Below are positions 17,654-26,350 of a stretch of 64,000 nucleotides of DNA, piece after piece. Origin of the DNA: NORP240 sp038134485 (GTDB lineage: Bacteria > Pseudomonadota > Gammaproteobacteria > Pseudomonadales > Pseudohongiellaceae); assembly GCA_038134485.1 (NCBI GenBank), contig JAYPVG010000005.1, positions 62,001 to 126,000 on the forward strand, given 5' to 3'. Below the pieces are notes generated by a model. That model made no database searches and was not told the DNA's origin. It saw nothing but the letters and a program-made list of their open reading frames with translations. How positions within the stretch are numbered: the first letter of the stretch is position 1; every line of letters begins with the position of its first letter. The position numbers and the translations under genes are program-made.

Positions 17654-19903
17654 TTAGACCACTTCGATCCGATCGACGTTCTGAAACCCCCGCGGCAACT
17701 TGTTCCCGCGCCGACCCCGATCACCGCGATAATGCTCCAGATCCGAAAGTTTCAGATTATGATGTCGGCGCCCGGCGTGCACCGTCAGCGACTGCTCGGC
17801 TGTGATGACCGCCAGTGCAACGACGAATTCCAACCGCTCAGCAACCCGGGCGCTGGGGATACCGATTATTTTGTTGCCTTTGCCCCGGGCGAGTCTGGGC
17901 AAGTCTTTTAGAGGAAACATGAGCATGCGGCCTTCATTGGTGACCGCCACAATCAGATCCGTCTGATAGTCATTTATCAAACAGGCAGGCAGAACCTTGC
18001 CACCCTTAGGAAGATTAAGGACATTCTTGCCGGACTTGTTTTTACTGTACAGATCAGCCAGGGTTGTTACAAAGCCGTAGCCGGCATCCGAGGCCAACAG
18101 CACTTCACGTTTTTCCTCACCGATAGCCAACCCCTCAAAAGTGGCACCGGACGGCGGCGTAACTTTGCCAGTCAGCGGCTCACCCTGACCGCGGGCAGAC
18201 GGCAAGGTGTGCGCCGGCAACGAGTAAGCCCGACCGGTGGAGTCTAGAAAAACTGCCAGCTGGTTACTCTTGCCTCTGACAGCCAGCTTGAAACTGTCGC
18301 CAGACTTGTACTGCAGCTTGTCGGCCTCCACGTCATGGCCCTTGGCAGCCCGGATCCAGCCGCGCTCGGAAAGAATGACCGTTACCGGCTCGGTGGATAT
18401 CAGTTCGATCTCGCTGAAAGCCTGGGCCTCGGCCCGTTCTACCAGAGGAGATTTTCGTTCGTCACCGAATTTTTCAGCGTCTTCCTTGATCTCGTTTTTT
18501 ACCAGGGTTTTAAGGCGCGCGTCAGATCCCAGTGTCTGTTCGATAGCCTTACGCTCGGCACTAAGCTCATCCTGCTCAGCTCTAATTTTAATTTCTTCCA
18601 ATTTGGCTAGCTGACGCAGTTTCAGTTCCAGAATGGCTTCAGCCTGGCGGTCGCTGATATTGAAGCGCTTCATGAGAACGGGCTTGGGCTTGTCTTCACT
18701 GCGAATGATTGCGATCACTTCGTCGATGTTGAGGAACGCAATGAGCAGACCTTCAAGAATATGCAGTCGATCCAGAATCTTGTCGAGCCGGTACTGAAGT
18801 CGCCGCCTGACCGTCTCGGTTCGAAATTCCAACCACTCCTTCAAGAGTAATACCAGACCCTTTACCTGCGGGCGCCGGTTGGTGCCGATCATATTGAAAT
18901 TTACCCGGTAGTTTTTTTCCAGATCGGTAGTAGAGAACAGGTGCAACATCAGCTCATCGGCGTTGATCCGGTTGGAACGCGGCACGATCACGATCCGGGT
19001 AGGGTTTTCGTGATCGGACTCATCGCGCAGGTCCACCACCATAGGCAGCTTTTTCTTCTGCATCTGCGCGGCAATTTGCTCCAGCACCTTGTTGCCGGAC
19101 ACCTGGTACGGCAGCGCCGTGATTACCAACTCCCCATTTTCCACCACATAAGTGGCACGCGCTTTCAATGAACCCCGACCAGTTTCGTACAGAGCCAGAA
19201 TCTCCTCCCGCGGGGTGATGATTTCGGCGTGGGTCGGGAAATCGGGCGCCTTGATGTGCTCGCAAAGATCTGCGACTGTCGCACGGGGCTTGTCCAGAAG
19301 GTGAATACAGGCACTGGCAACTTCTCGCATATTGTGTGGCGGAATATCGGTAGCCATGCCAACGGCAATGCCGCTGCCACCGTTCAGAAGTACATTGGGC
19401 AGTCTTGCCGGCAACAGCTCCGGTTCGTCCAGAGTGCCGTCGAAGTTGGGTTTCCAGTTAACCGTTCCCTGTCCCAGTTCCGACAACAATACGTCGGCGT
19501 AATTCCGCAACTTGGATTCGGTGTAACGCATTGCCGCAAACGACTTGGGGTCGTCCGGAGAACCCCAGTTACCCTGGCCGTCCACCAGCGGGTAACGATA
19601 ATTGAATGGCTGGGCCATCATCACCATGGCTTCGTAGCAGGCAGAGTCGCCGTGGGGATGGAATTTACCGATCACGTCACCAATCGTGCGGGCCGACTTT
19701 TTGTACTTGGCGGACGCTTTGAGACTCAGTTCCGACATCGCGTAGACTATGCGCCGCTGCACCGGCTTCAGTCCGTCGGCGATGTGAGGCAATGCCCGGT
19801 CATTGATGACATACATGGAATAGTTCAGGTATGCCTGCTGGGAATAGGTCTTGAGGGAGATCTGTTCCTGTCCCTCTTCGTTGACGGTGATTTCCTGAGT
19901 CAT
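17654..19903 (-). CDS. parC: DNA topoisomerase IV subunit A
   Basis: 749 residues (E. coli ParC 752; GyrA is over 100 longer). The catalytic tyrosine is Tyr127 in AAMRYTESK. The quinolone-resistance region reads HPHGDSACYEAM with Ser87 and Glu91, the equivalents of E. coli Ser80 and Glu84, so it is the sensitive form. ParC and ParE form the heterotetramer that separates daughter chromosomes. It lies 57 bases downstream of parE in the same direction. Confidence 0.96.
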   Translation of the reverse strand: MTQEITVNEEGQEQISLKTYSQQAYLNYSMYVINDRALPHIADGLKPVQRRIVYAMSELSLKASAKYKKSARTIGDVIGKFHPHGDSACYEAMVMMAQPFNYRYPLVDGQGNWGSPDDPKSFAAMRYTESKLRNYADVLLSELGQGTVNWKPNFDGTLDEPELLPARLPNVLLNGGSGIAVGMATDIPPHNMREVASACIHLLDKPRATVADLCEHIKAPDFPTHAEIITPREEILALYETGRGSLKARATYVVENGELVITALPYQVSGNKVLEQIAAQMQKKKLPMVVDLRDESDHENPTRIVIVPRSNRINADELMLHLFSTTDLEKNYRVNFNMIGTNRRPQVKGLVLLLKEWLEFRTETVRRRLQYRLDKILDRLHILEGLLIAFLNIDEVIAIIRSEDKPKPVLMKRFNISDRQAEAILELKLRQLAKLEEIKIRAEQDELSAERKAIEQTLGSDARLKTLVKNEIKEDAEKFGDERKSPLVERAEAQAFSEIELISTEPVTVILSERGWIRAAKGHDVEADKLQYKSGDSFKLAVRGKSNQLAVFLDSTGRAYSLPAHTLPSARGQGEPLTGKVTPPSGATFEGLAIGEEKREVLLASDAGYGFVTTLADLYSKNKSGKNVLNLPKGGKVLPACLINDYQTDLIVAVTNEGRMLMFPLKDLPRLARGKGNKIIGIPSARVAERLEFVVALAVITAEQSLTVHAGRRHHNLKLSDLEHYRGDRGRRGNKLPRGFQNVDRIEVV

Positions 19904-19960
19904 ATTCGTTTCATGTCCAGTAATTACTCAGTAATGCCTCTCGTGGTGGCTGATCACTGC

Positions 19961-21883
19961 TCATTCGGCATAGTCCGCCAGATTGCCGGATTCTTCTAGC
20001 CAGTTCTTGCGATCCGGAGCCCGTTTCTTTGCCAGCAACATATCCAGAATTTCATCGGTGGACTGTTTTCTGCGGGTACCGGCCGGATCATCCAGAGTGA
20101 GCCGCACCAGGCGCCGGGTGTCGGTCGCCATAGTGGTCTCCCTTAATTGCAGGGGATTCATCTCGCCCAGTCCCTTGAAGCGCTGCACGTTAACCTTGCC
20201 GGGTTTCTTCTCGGTCGCTATACGATCCAGAATCCCGTCCTTTTCGCCATCATCCAGCGCGTAATAAACTTCTTTGCCAACGTCGATCCTATATAGCGGC
20301 GGCATCGCCACGAACACATGACCTGCTTCCACCAATGGCCTGAAATGCCTGACGAACAGTGCACACAGCAAGGTGGCGATATGCAAACCATCGGAATCGG
20401 CATCCGCGAGAATGCAAACCTTGCCGTATCGCAACCCGTCGATTTTGTCGGACCCGGGGTCAACACCCAGAGCAACGGCAATGTCGTGTACCTCCTGAGA
20501 GGCCAGGATCTCGGCCGAGTCGACCTCCCAGGTATTCAGAATCTTGCCCCGTAGCGGCATGATGGCCTGAAACTCGCGATCCCGCGCCTGCTTGGCTGAC
20601 CCACCGGCAGAGTCTCCTTCCACCAGGAACAGTTCTCCGCGCATGGCATCCTGGCTTGAACAGTCTGCCAGCTTGCCGGGCAGCGCAGGACCGGCGGTAA
20701 CTTTCTTGCGGGTTACCAGCTTGCCGGCCCGCATTCTGTTCTGGGCATTGCGGATGCACAACTCCACCAGAGCTTCTGCCTCGGCAGTGTGCTGATTGAG
20801 CCACAGGCTGAAAGCATCCTTGACGACTCCGGCGACAAACACGGCGCATTGTCGGGACGACAACCGCTCCTTCGTTTGACCGGAGAACTGCGGATCAACC
20901 AGCTTTGAGGACAGGACGTAACAACAGCGATCCCAAATATCCTCGGATGACAGTTTCAATCCCCTCGGCAGGAGATTACGGAATTCACAGAACTCCCTGA
21001 TCGCGTCCAGCAGACCGGTGCGCAGGCCAGAAACATGGGTGCCGCCCTGGGCGGTAGGAATCAGGTTCACGTAGCTTTCGGTCACGACTTCGCCGCCTTC
21101 CGGCAGCCACTGCACCGCCCAGTCGACCGCTTCGTCGTTGCCCTGCACGGAACCGGTGAATGGCTGTGCCGGCAAGGTTTCGTATTCACCGGTAGCAAGC
21201 GTCAGATAATCGGTGAGACCATCTTCGTAATACCACTCCTCGCTCTGGGCTTTGTCAGCGGTTACCGTCTTGTCGATAAATTTGACCCGCAATCCCGGAC
21301 AGAGCACTGCCTTGGCACGCAAGACATGCTTCAAACGGGGTATGGAAATCTTCGGCGAATCAAAGTATTTCTCATCCGGCAGAAAGCTGACGGTGGTTCC
21401 TGTATTGCGCTTGCCTACCTGGTCGATCGGCTTCAACTCTGAGGCCTTGTCGCCGTTCTTGAACTTCATCAGATAGACGAACCCGTCTCGCCTGACGGTC
21501 ACTTCGAGAGTTTTGGATAGCGCGTTGACAACCGACACGCCAACGCCGTGCAGTCCTCCTGAGTATTGGTAATTCTTGTTGGAAAACTTGCCCCCTGCAT
21601 GCAGCCTGGTAAGAATCAACTCGACGCCGCTTACTTTCTCGTCCTTGTGTAGGTCGATGGGCATGCCCCGACCATCGTCGGTCACCTCTACTGTGCCGTC
21701 CTTGTAAAGAGTCAGGGAAATATTCTTGGCATGCCCGGCCAGCGCCTCGTCAACGCTGTTGTCAATGACTTCCTGAGCCAGGTGATTGGGTCGGGTAGTA
21801 TCGGTATACATACCCGGTCGCTTACGAACCGGATCAAGACCTTTGAGGACCTCGATAGCATCCGCGTCGTAGGTATTACTCAT
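19961..21883 (-). CDS. parE: DNA topoisomerase IV subunit B
   Basis: 640 residues. The N-terminal GHKL ATPase has QEVIDNSVDEALAG and the G-box YSGGLHGVGVSVVNAL; the TOPRIM domain has EGDSAGGSAKQARDR and the metal-binding DADSDG. No long GyrB-type insertion is present and the protein pairs with ParC encoded next, so ParE is preferred over GyrB. It provides ATP-driven strand passage during chromosome decatenation. The gap to yqiA upstream is 133 bases, so parE may also have its own promoter. Confidence 0.96.
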   Translation of the reverse strand: MSNTYDADAIEVLKGLDPVRKRPGMYTDTTRPNHLAQEVIDNSVDEALAGHAKNISLTLYKDGTVEVTDDGRGMPIDLHKDEKVSGVELILTRLHAGGKFSNKNYQYSGGLHGVGVSVVNALSKTLEVTVRRDGFVYLMKFKNGDKASELKPIDQVGKRNTGTTVSFLPDEKYFDSPKISIPRLKHVLRAKAVLCPGLRVKFIDKTVTADKAQSEEWYYEDGLTDYLTLATGEYETLPAQPFTGSVQGNDEAVDWAVQWLPEGGEVVTESYVNLIPTAQGGTHVSGLRTGLLDAIREFCEFRNLLPRGLKLSSEDIWDRCCYVLSSKLVDPQFSGQTKERLSSRQCAVFVAGVVKDAFSLWLNQHTAEAEALVELCIRNAQNRMRAGKLVTRKKVTAGPALPGKLADCSSQDAMRGELFLVEGDSAGGSAKQARDREFQAIMPLRGKILNTWEVDSAEILASQEVHDIAVALGVDPGSDKIDGLRYGKVCILADADSDGLHIATLLCALFVRHFRPLVEAGHVFVAMPPLYRIDVGKEVYYALDDGEKDGILDRIATEKKPGKVNVQRFKGLGEMNPLQLRETTMATDTRRLVRLTLDDPAGTRRKQSTDEILDMLLAKKRAPDRKNWLEESGNLADYAE

Positions 21884-22016
21884 TACTCTTGGTGCCCTGA
21901 ATATGGAATCTGCGTTCAGTCAGCCTGTGCTGTATCCGATCGGGTTAAAGACAGCTTTTCCGGAACTGATCGCGGGGATTTTTTAGCTTCGAATAACTTT
22001 GTATCGCACTCTGCAA

Positions 22017-22607
22017 TCAATTCTTGATAGCCAGGAAATTGAATATTATCGGCAGGAAATCCGCATAGTTGTCAAAGCTGTGATTGCCCCCTTCCTGAAT
22101 TATACAAGTACCCATCTGGTAGAGGGCTTCCGCTAAGCGATAATCAAGGACTTCATCACCGGTCTGCGCCAGCAAAAGCAAGTTTTCCGGTTTTTCCAAC
22201 TTTACTATATCAAGATCACGTAATTCCTTTACGTGCTGCTCGGTAACATGGTGGACGGCGTTCGAGTAATAGTTACGATGTTCCCCAAGGTATTCCCGCC
22301 AACGCAAAAAGGGTCGTACTGCCGGATTGATTACTACTGCCCTGAGACCATTACTTTCGGCCAGACAAGTCGCGTAAAAACCGCCCAGGGAGCTACCGAT
22401 CAGGCACACCCGTCGATCCTGCAGCTCATCAATGAGGCCCTGAACCTGGCATATCGACGCTTTGGGCCCGGCGGATAATTCGGGCACCGTCAGTCTGTCC
22501 GCGAGGCCTCGCTCTCGAAAATACTCAACCGTCTGCCGCGCTTTTTTCGAGTCCGGCGAACTCAGAAATCCGTGCAGGTAAATGACATGAAAGTCAGCGG
22601 AAGTCAT
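22017..22607 (-). CDS. yqiA: YqiA-family esterase
   Basis: 196 residues, a compact alpha/beta hydrolase. It opens with VIYLHGFLSSPDSKKA, has the nucleophile elbow GSSLGGF and a catalytic histidine in GGNHSF near the end. E. coli YqiA is a carboxylesterase of unknown natural substrate, coded between cpdA and parE, as here. The 42-base gap to cpdA suggests co-transcription. Confidence 0.92.
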   Translation of the reverse strand: MTSADFHVIYLHGFLSSPDSKKARQTVEYFRERGLADRLTVPELSAGPKASICQVQGLIDELQDRRVCLIGSSLGGFYATCLAESNGLRAVVINPAVRPFLRWREYLGEHRNYYSNAVHHVTEQHVKELRDLDIVKLEKPENLLLLAQTGDEVLDYRLAEALYQMGTCIIQEGGNHSFDNYADFLPIIFNFLAIKN

Positions 22608-22649
22608 GGGTTACAGGGGCAGTTATTCAGGTACTTTCGACGTCAGCCG

Positions 22650-23462
22650 TTAGTAGCCTTCGCTATCAAAGTCCGGTCTGAATTCGCTGCCGTCGATGCG
22701 GACGACCTCGGACTCAATGGTCCCGTCTGGAAACAGCTTGAATCGACGATAGCCAGGATCCAGCTCATCTAGTGCGAAATCAATGACCTCCGGTTTGAAC
22801 TGGATGCAGGTCGACGGTGTGCAAAAGAAGCGAATTCCGTCGATATTGAAATCCAGCTCCTGGTGGATATGACCATACACTACGCAGCGCAGATTGGAGT
22901 GGCGCGATATCAGCTCCATGAACTCCCGATCGTTTCTCAGACCGATATCCTTCATCCAGGCTGAGTTCGCGGGAACGGGATTATGGTGCAAGGCCACCAA
23001 ACTGTGTTCAAGATTGGGATCACTCGCGGCATCCGTCAATGCCTTGTCAAGGAACATTAATTCTTCTTCAGCAAGGTAACCATCTACATGATTGACACGG
23101 CTCGAATCCAGCAGAATAAATTGCCAGTTGCCGATCACCTCAATTTTATTGCTCAGGTCCAGTTCAGCCGCCACGTCCTGCATGACCTCGACGGAATCGT
23201 GATTGCCGGGGATCCAGCGAACCGGCGCGTCGAACTCTCCCATATACTTTATAAATTGCTTGTAAGAGCCGGGCGCCGCGTCCTGGGCAATGTCGCCGGT
23301 CGCGAGGATCAGATCGAATTGTTCTTCATGCTTTGCAATTGAGCCGAGCACTTTGGCCAAGCTGTCATGGGTGTTCATCTTCAGTAAAGTGCCGGTATTT
23401 TCCGCATAAAGATGCGTATCCGTAATCTGAAGAACATTAATGGGAATTCGGGGGTTCACCAC
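22650..23462 (-). CDS. cpdA: 3',5'-cyclic-AMP phosphodiesterase CpdA
   Basis: 270 residues, a class III phosphodiesterase of the calcineurin-like metallophosphatase fold. The metal ligands are visible as ITDTH (residues 13-17), ATGDIAQD (near 57), PGNHD, LHHNP and YGHIHQE. It hydrolyses cAMP to AMP and so sets the level of CRP signalling. It is 18 bases from the DUF1249 gene upstream. The parC/parE/yqiA/cpdA order is conserved in Pseudomonas and enterics. Confidence 0.94.
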   Translation of the reverse strand: MVNPRIPINVLQITDTHLYAENTGTLLKMNTHDSLAKVLGSIAKHEEQFDLILATGDIAQDAAPGSYKQFIKYMGEFDAPVRWIPGNHDSVEVMQDVAAELDLSNKIEVIGNWQFILLDSSRVNHVDGYLAEEELMFLDKALTDAASDPNLEHSLVALHHNPVPANSAWMKDIGLRNDREFMELISRHSNLRCVVYGHIHQELDFNIDGIRFFCTPSTCIQFKPEVIDFALDELDPGYRRFKLFPDGTIESEVVRIDGSEFRPDFDSEGY

Positions 23463-23480
23463 TTTCTAATTCTCGCGCTT

Positions 23481-23987
23481 TCAGCTGAATGTGATATCTG
23501 GCACTTTCAGTGCGCGCCCGGCGCGCAAACAATGTGCCAGCCATTCGCCAAGAAAATTGTTAACCTGCATTTTCTCGTCCCGATGATACATCCGCGGATT
23601 GGGTTGCGAATATCGGGGCTGAAAATTTCGGTGGTTCTGATATGCAGTAACTTCAGCCGTGCAGGCGTCATGGTAAATTCTTACTTGCATGGTCGGATTT
23701 GTGAGCCATCTTCCAGCCGCGGGTCGTTGAGTTATTTCCAGCGTCGTGGTGTATTTAAAAGTCTCTACCAATCTTACATCGACGACAGTTTCACCTCTGC
23801 CGTCATGGTCGTCGGCAACCAAAAACTCTGCCAGTTTCTGGTCGTATTTATTTTCGGCCTCGCATACCGATCTACTGCGATAGGTCCGCAGATCCGGAAG
23901 GAGTTTCAACAGCCTGATGTAGTTGGCGTCGCATTCCGCCATCTGCTTTATCAGATCGACACTGTAGCTTCTTTTTGACATTTGCAA
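23481..23987 (-). CDS. DUF1249 (YqiB-family) protein
   Basis: 168 residues, cytoplasmic, no membrane segments. It matches the DUF1249/YqiB family: CDANYIRLLKLLPDLR near the start, a central beta-sheet region with TTLEITQR, and NPRMYHRDEKMQVNNFLGEWL at the end. Function unknown; it is always found next to nudF and cpdA in gammaproteobacteria. An alternative start is the Met at residue 3 (23981). The 150-base gap to the upstream fused gene is longer than others in the unit. Confidence 0.88.
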   Translation of the reverse strand: MQMSKRSYSVDLIKQMAECDANYIRLLKLLPDLRTYRSRSVCEAENKYDQKLAEFLVADDHDGRGETVVDVRLVETFKYTTTLEITQRPAAGRWLTNPTMQVRIYHDACTAEVTAYQNHRNFQPRYSQPNPRMYHRDEKMQVNNFLGEWLAHCLRAGRALKVPDITFS

Positions 23988-24137
23988 ATTACGTCGGCTT
24001 CTGTGAAATTTCTTTGCACCATAACTTTAATCGAATCGCCATCATACCGATAGTTCCGGCAGTATTAAAATTATTTCAGAGATCTTGAACAACTTGCAGG
24101 ATTGGAGGTTCAAACAGGCGAAATCGACAACCAAATG

Positions 24138-25202
24138 TCAGTCCTGATTAAATCGATGCACGTTCAATGTCAGCCACTGAATTGCAATAATGGACATGGC
24201 ATTAGTTATCTCACCGCGCTGCACCATTTGTGCTGCATTTTTCAGCGACACAGTCACGGTAAGAATGTCCTCATGCTCGGCCTCCAGCCCATGAATGCCC
24301 TGCAATTCAGCAGAATTCACCAGCGCACAAAAAAGGCTAACTTTTTCGTCGCACCAGCCCGGGCTATTGAAGTACTCGAAAACAGGCATGATTTCAGAAA
24401 TTTCGCAATTGACTTCCTCCTTAGCTTCCCGCCGCGCCACATCGACAGGCTCCTCGCCAAGGTTAACCAACCCGGCGATAATTTCCAACATCCAGGGGCT
24501 TTGGCCAGAGTCGATCGCGCCAGCGCGGAATTGCTTGATCATAACCAGCTCGCCGCGCTGCGGGTCGTATAGTAATACGCCGACCGCATTAGGGCGCACG
24601 GCCAGTTCCCGGCGTAAGGTTTCGCTCCAGCCTCCGGCAAATAGCCTGTGCCGTAAGTGGATCGCGTCAACCGGGATAAAGCCCTGGTGAACCCGCTCCC
24701 GCGACAGGATTTCGATGTCGGACCGATTAAAGACATCGCCCTCAGTCTGCTGTAGGGTTTCCAACAAAAACTGCTCTAGCAGAGCGTCTATCGACTGTCC
24801 AATTTCGTCCCGAATTCGGCGGAATTCAACGAGTATTTCCAGGTCAGAACCAGAAGCCGCTGCGGGATCGTCGAATGGCAGGTGGATTTTGCGCTTCTCC
24901 GGTGGCAGCGCGGGGCAGTTGAGATCAGCATGGGAACAGACAGTAATCAGCACGTCAGCCTGTTGCAGCATGGCGTCAGTTAGCTGGCTGGATTCCTGAT
25001 TGCTTATGTCGACTCCGGATTCATGCATTACCGAGACTGCTACCGGATTCAACCCATGGGCCTCCAGCCCGGCTGATCGGCTATCGATCTCAAGATAGGG
25101 GGGCAGATCGGCGGCCAGGGCTCGGGCCCAACCCTCAGCCATCTGGGACCGACAGGAATTACCGGTGCAGAGAAACAGGACGTTCAGTCGCTTCGCCGGC
25201 AT
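24138..25202 (-). CDS. fusion: thioredoxin-type arsenate reductase (ArsC) + ADP-ribose pyrophosphatase (NudF)
   Basis: 354 residues in two enzymes. Residues 5 to about 147 are a low-molecular-weight phosphatase-like ArsC: P-loop Cys12-x5-Arg18 (CTGNSCRS), catalytic Asp in FDDP at 110-113, and a second cysteine pair Cys89 and Cys96 (CSHADLNC), the spacing of Cys82/Cys89 of the pI258 enzyme. Residues about 155-350 are NudF: HLRHRLFAGG, then a Nudix box from Gly244 to Glu263, in which the usual Gly after the two Glu is Asn. NudF splits ADP-ribose into AMP and ribose-5-phosphate; ArsC reduces arsenate. nudF normally occurs unfused in this neighbourhood. The ATG directly follows the ppiC TGA. There is no arsR or arsenite pump here. 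Confidence 0.88.
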   Translation of the reverse strand: MPAKRLNVLFLCTGNSCRSQMAEGWARALAADLPPYLEIDSRSAGLEAHGLNPVAVSVMHESGVDISNQESSQLTDAMLQQADVLITVCSHADLNCPALPPEKRKIHLPFDDPAAASGSDLEILVEFRRIRDEIGQSIDALLEQFLLETLQQTEGDVFNRSDIEILSRERVHQGFIPVDAIHLRHRLFAGGWSETLRRELAVRPNAVGVLLYDPQRGELVMIKQFRAGAIDSGQSPWMLEIIAGLVNLGEEPVDVARREAKEEVNCEISEIMPVFEYFNSPGWCDEKVSLFCALVNSAELQGIHGLEAEHEDILTVTVSLKNAAQMVQRGEITNAMSIIAIQWLTLNVHRFNQD

Positions 25203-25490
25203 TCAAGCCTGATCCGAACGACTCGTGACTTCCAACAGATGGTAGCCGAATTGGGTCTTCACCGGCCCTTGCAGGGTGTTTACCTCGGCGCTGAAAACCA
25301 CACTGTCAAATTCAGGCACCATCATGCCCGGGCCAAAGCTCCCCAGGTCACCGCCCTGGGCGCGGGAGGGACAGGAGGAAAATTCCCTGGCCACGAGCGC
25401 AAAATCCTCACCAGCCTCGATTCGATCTTTCAATTCCAGACACTTGTGCTCCGTATCTACCAGTATGTGTCTTGCGGTTGCAGTTACCAT
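25203..25490 (-). CDS. ppiC: parvulin-type peptidyl-prolyl cis-trans isomerase C
   Basis: 95 residues (E. coli PpiC 93), a single parvulin domain with no signal peptide: ARHILVDTEHKC at the start, CPSRAQGGDLGSFGPGMMVPEF in the middle (read here as two adjoining motifs) and the closing FGYHLLEV. It speeds proline isomerisation in folding proteins in the cytoplasm. GAGGAG precedes the ATG. It is the first gene of a leftward unit that continues with the ArsC-NudF fusion, to which it is joined stop-to-start. A CATAAT-like -10 is visible at 25579-25574 but without a convincing -35. Confidence 0.93.
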   Translation of the reverse strand: MVTATARHILVDTEHKCLELKDRIEAGEDFALVAREFSSCPSRAQGGDLGSFGPGMMVPEFDSVVFSAEVNTLQGPVKTQFGYHLLEVTSRSDQA

Positions 25491-25632
25491 GGTTGCTCCT
25501 CAGGTTTATCGGCGGTTTTTTGTTGGGTTGTCGAACGGCTTGCCCGGCGTCTAGCCCGGAATAGAGGAGCCGTATTATGCCTGACGAGCGGGGCAATATC
25601 GACCTTGCCACGCGATTGTCCTCTGGCATATT

Positions 25633-25666
25633 GACAATATATTGTCTTAGTAGAGTGGAGTATAAT
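25633..25666 (+). promoter_or_regulatory. promoter with palindromic operator before the DUF2889 gene
   Basis: A perfect 14-base palindrome GACAATATATTGTC (25633-25646) is followed by a perfect TATAAT (25661-25666). A TTGACA at 25631-25636 is too far (24 bases) to be an ordinary -35, so the palindrome covers the region where a -35 should be, as expected of an activator or repressor site. AGTAGA and TCTACT also form an inverted pair around the -10. No regulator gene for it can be identified in the window. Confidence 0.45.
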
Positions 25667-25740
25667 CTACTCGCGAAAACAGTCTTTGCAACTGTTAATA
25701 TCTAGCTTCAGTTACTTGATCGTCTACCAGGAATTCGCCC

Positions 25741-26304
25741 ATGGCTCTACCCGAAGCAGAAAAACGTGAGCACTTACATACCCGAGGAATTACTTATAAA
25801 GGGTTCGAGCGTGCTGATGGACTCTGGGATATCGAAGCCCATATGACCGACATCAAAACCTACGGATTCGAAAATGACTGGCGGGGCACCGTTCAGGCCG
25901 GCGAGCCATTGCATGAGATGCTACTGCGGGTGACCATCGATGACCAGTTCGTAATCCGCGATGTCGAGGCAGCAACCGAGCACAGTCCTTTTGAAATGTG
26001 CCCCGAAATTACCCCCAATTATAAAGCACTAATTGGTATCACTATGGGTGCCGGTTGGCGCAGGGCAATCCGCCAGAAAGTCGGCGGCAAAGCGGGATGC
26101 ACCCACCTTACGGAGCTGCTCTTCCCCATGGCAACAGTGGCGTTTCAAACCATCTGGCCAAGGCGCCGACATAAAGCCAGGCTATCGGATTCCAATGTGC
26201 GAGACAGCATGAGCCGCCCCCAGGTTCTGGACACCTGCCACGCCTGGGCCAGCGACTCGCCGGTTGTTAGAAAAAACGCGCCGAAATTTTATACTGGTGA
26301 ATGA
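25741..26304 (+). CDS. DUF2889 domain protein
   Basis: 187 residues of a family with no known function. Family features are HTRGITYKGFERADGLWDIE at the start, a DWRGTVQAGEPLHEM middle, and CPEITPNYKALIGITMGAGW, followed by a cysteine and the CTHLTEL segment. It is cytoplasmic with no membrane helix. It stands alone between the divergent ppiC unit and the convergent pdsS gene, behind the palindromic promoter described separately. Related genes in other proteobacteria are often near acyl-CoA or aromatic catabolism, which is not the case here. Confidence 0.82.
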   Translation: MALPEAEKREHLHTRGITYKGFERADGLWDIEAHMTDIKTYGFENDWRGTVQAGEPLHEMLLRVTIDDQFVIRDVEAATEHSPFEMCPEITPNYKALIGITMGAGWRRAIRQKVGGKAGCTHLTELLFPMATVAFQTIWPRRRHKARLSDSNVRDSMSRPQVLDTCHAWASDSPVVRKNAPKFYTGE

Positions 26305-26350
26305 GCCACGGGGGAACTGACCGCAGAAGCGCACCGGTGCGCTATCAAAC

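Noticed and set aside
19229..19999. 256-codon frame on the + strand inside parC
   Set aside because: Antisense shadow of parC with no family pattern.
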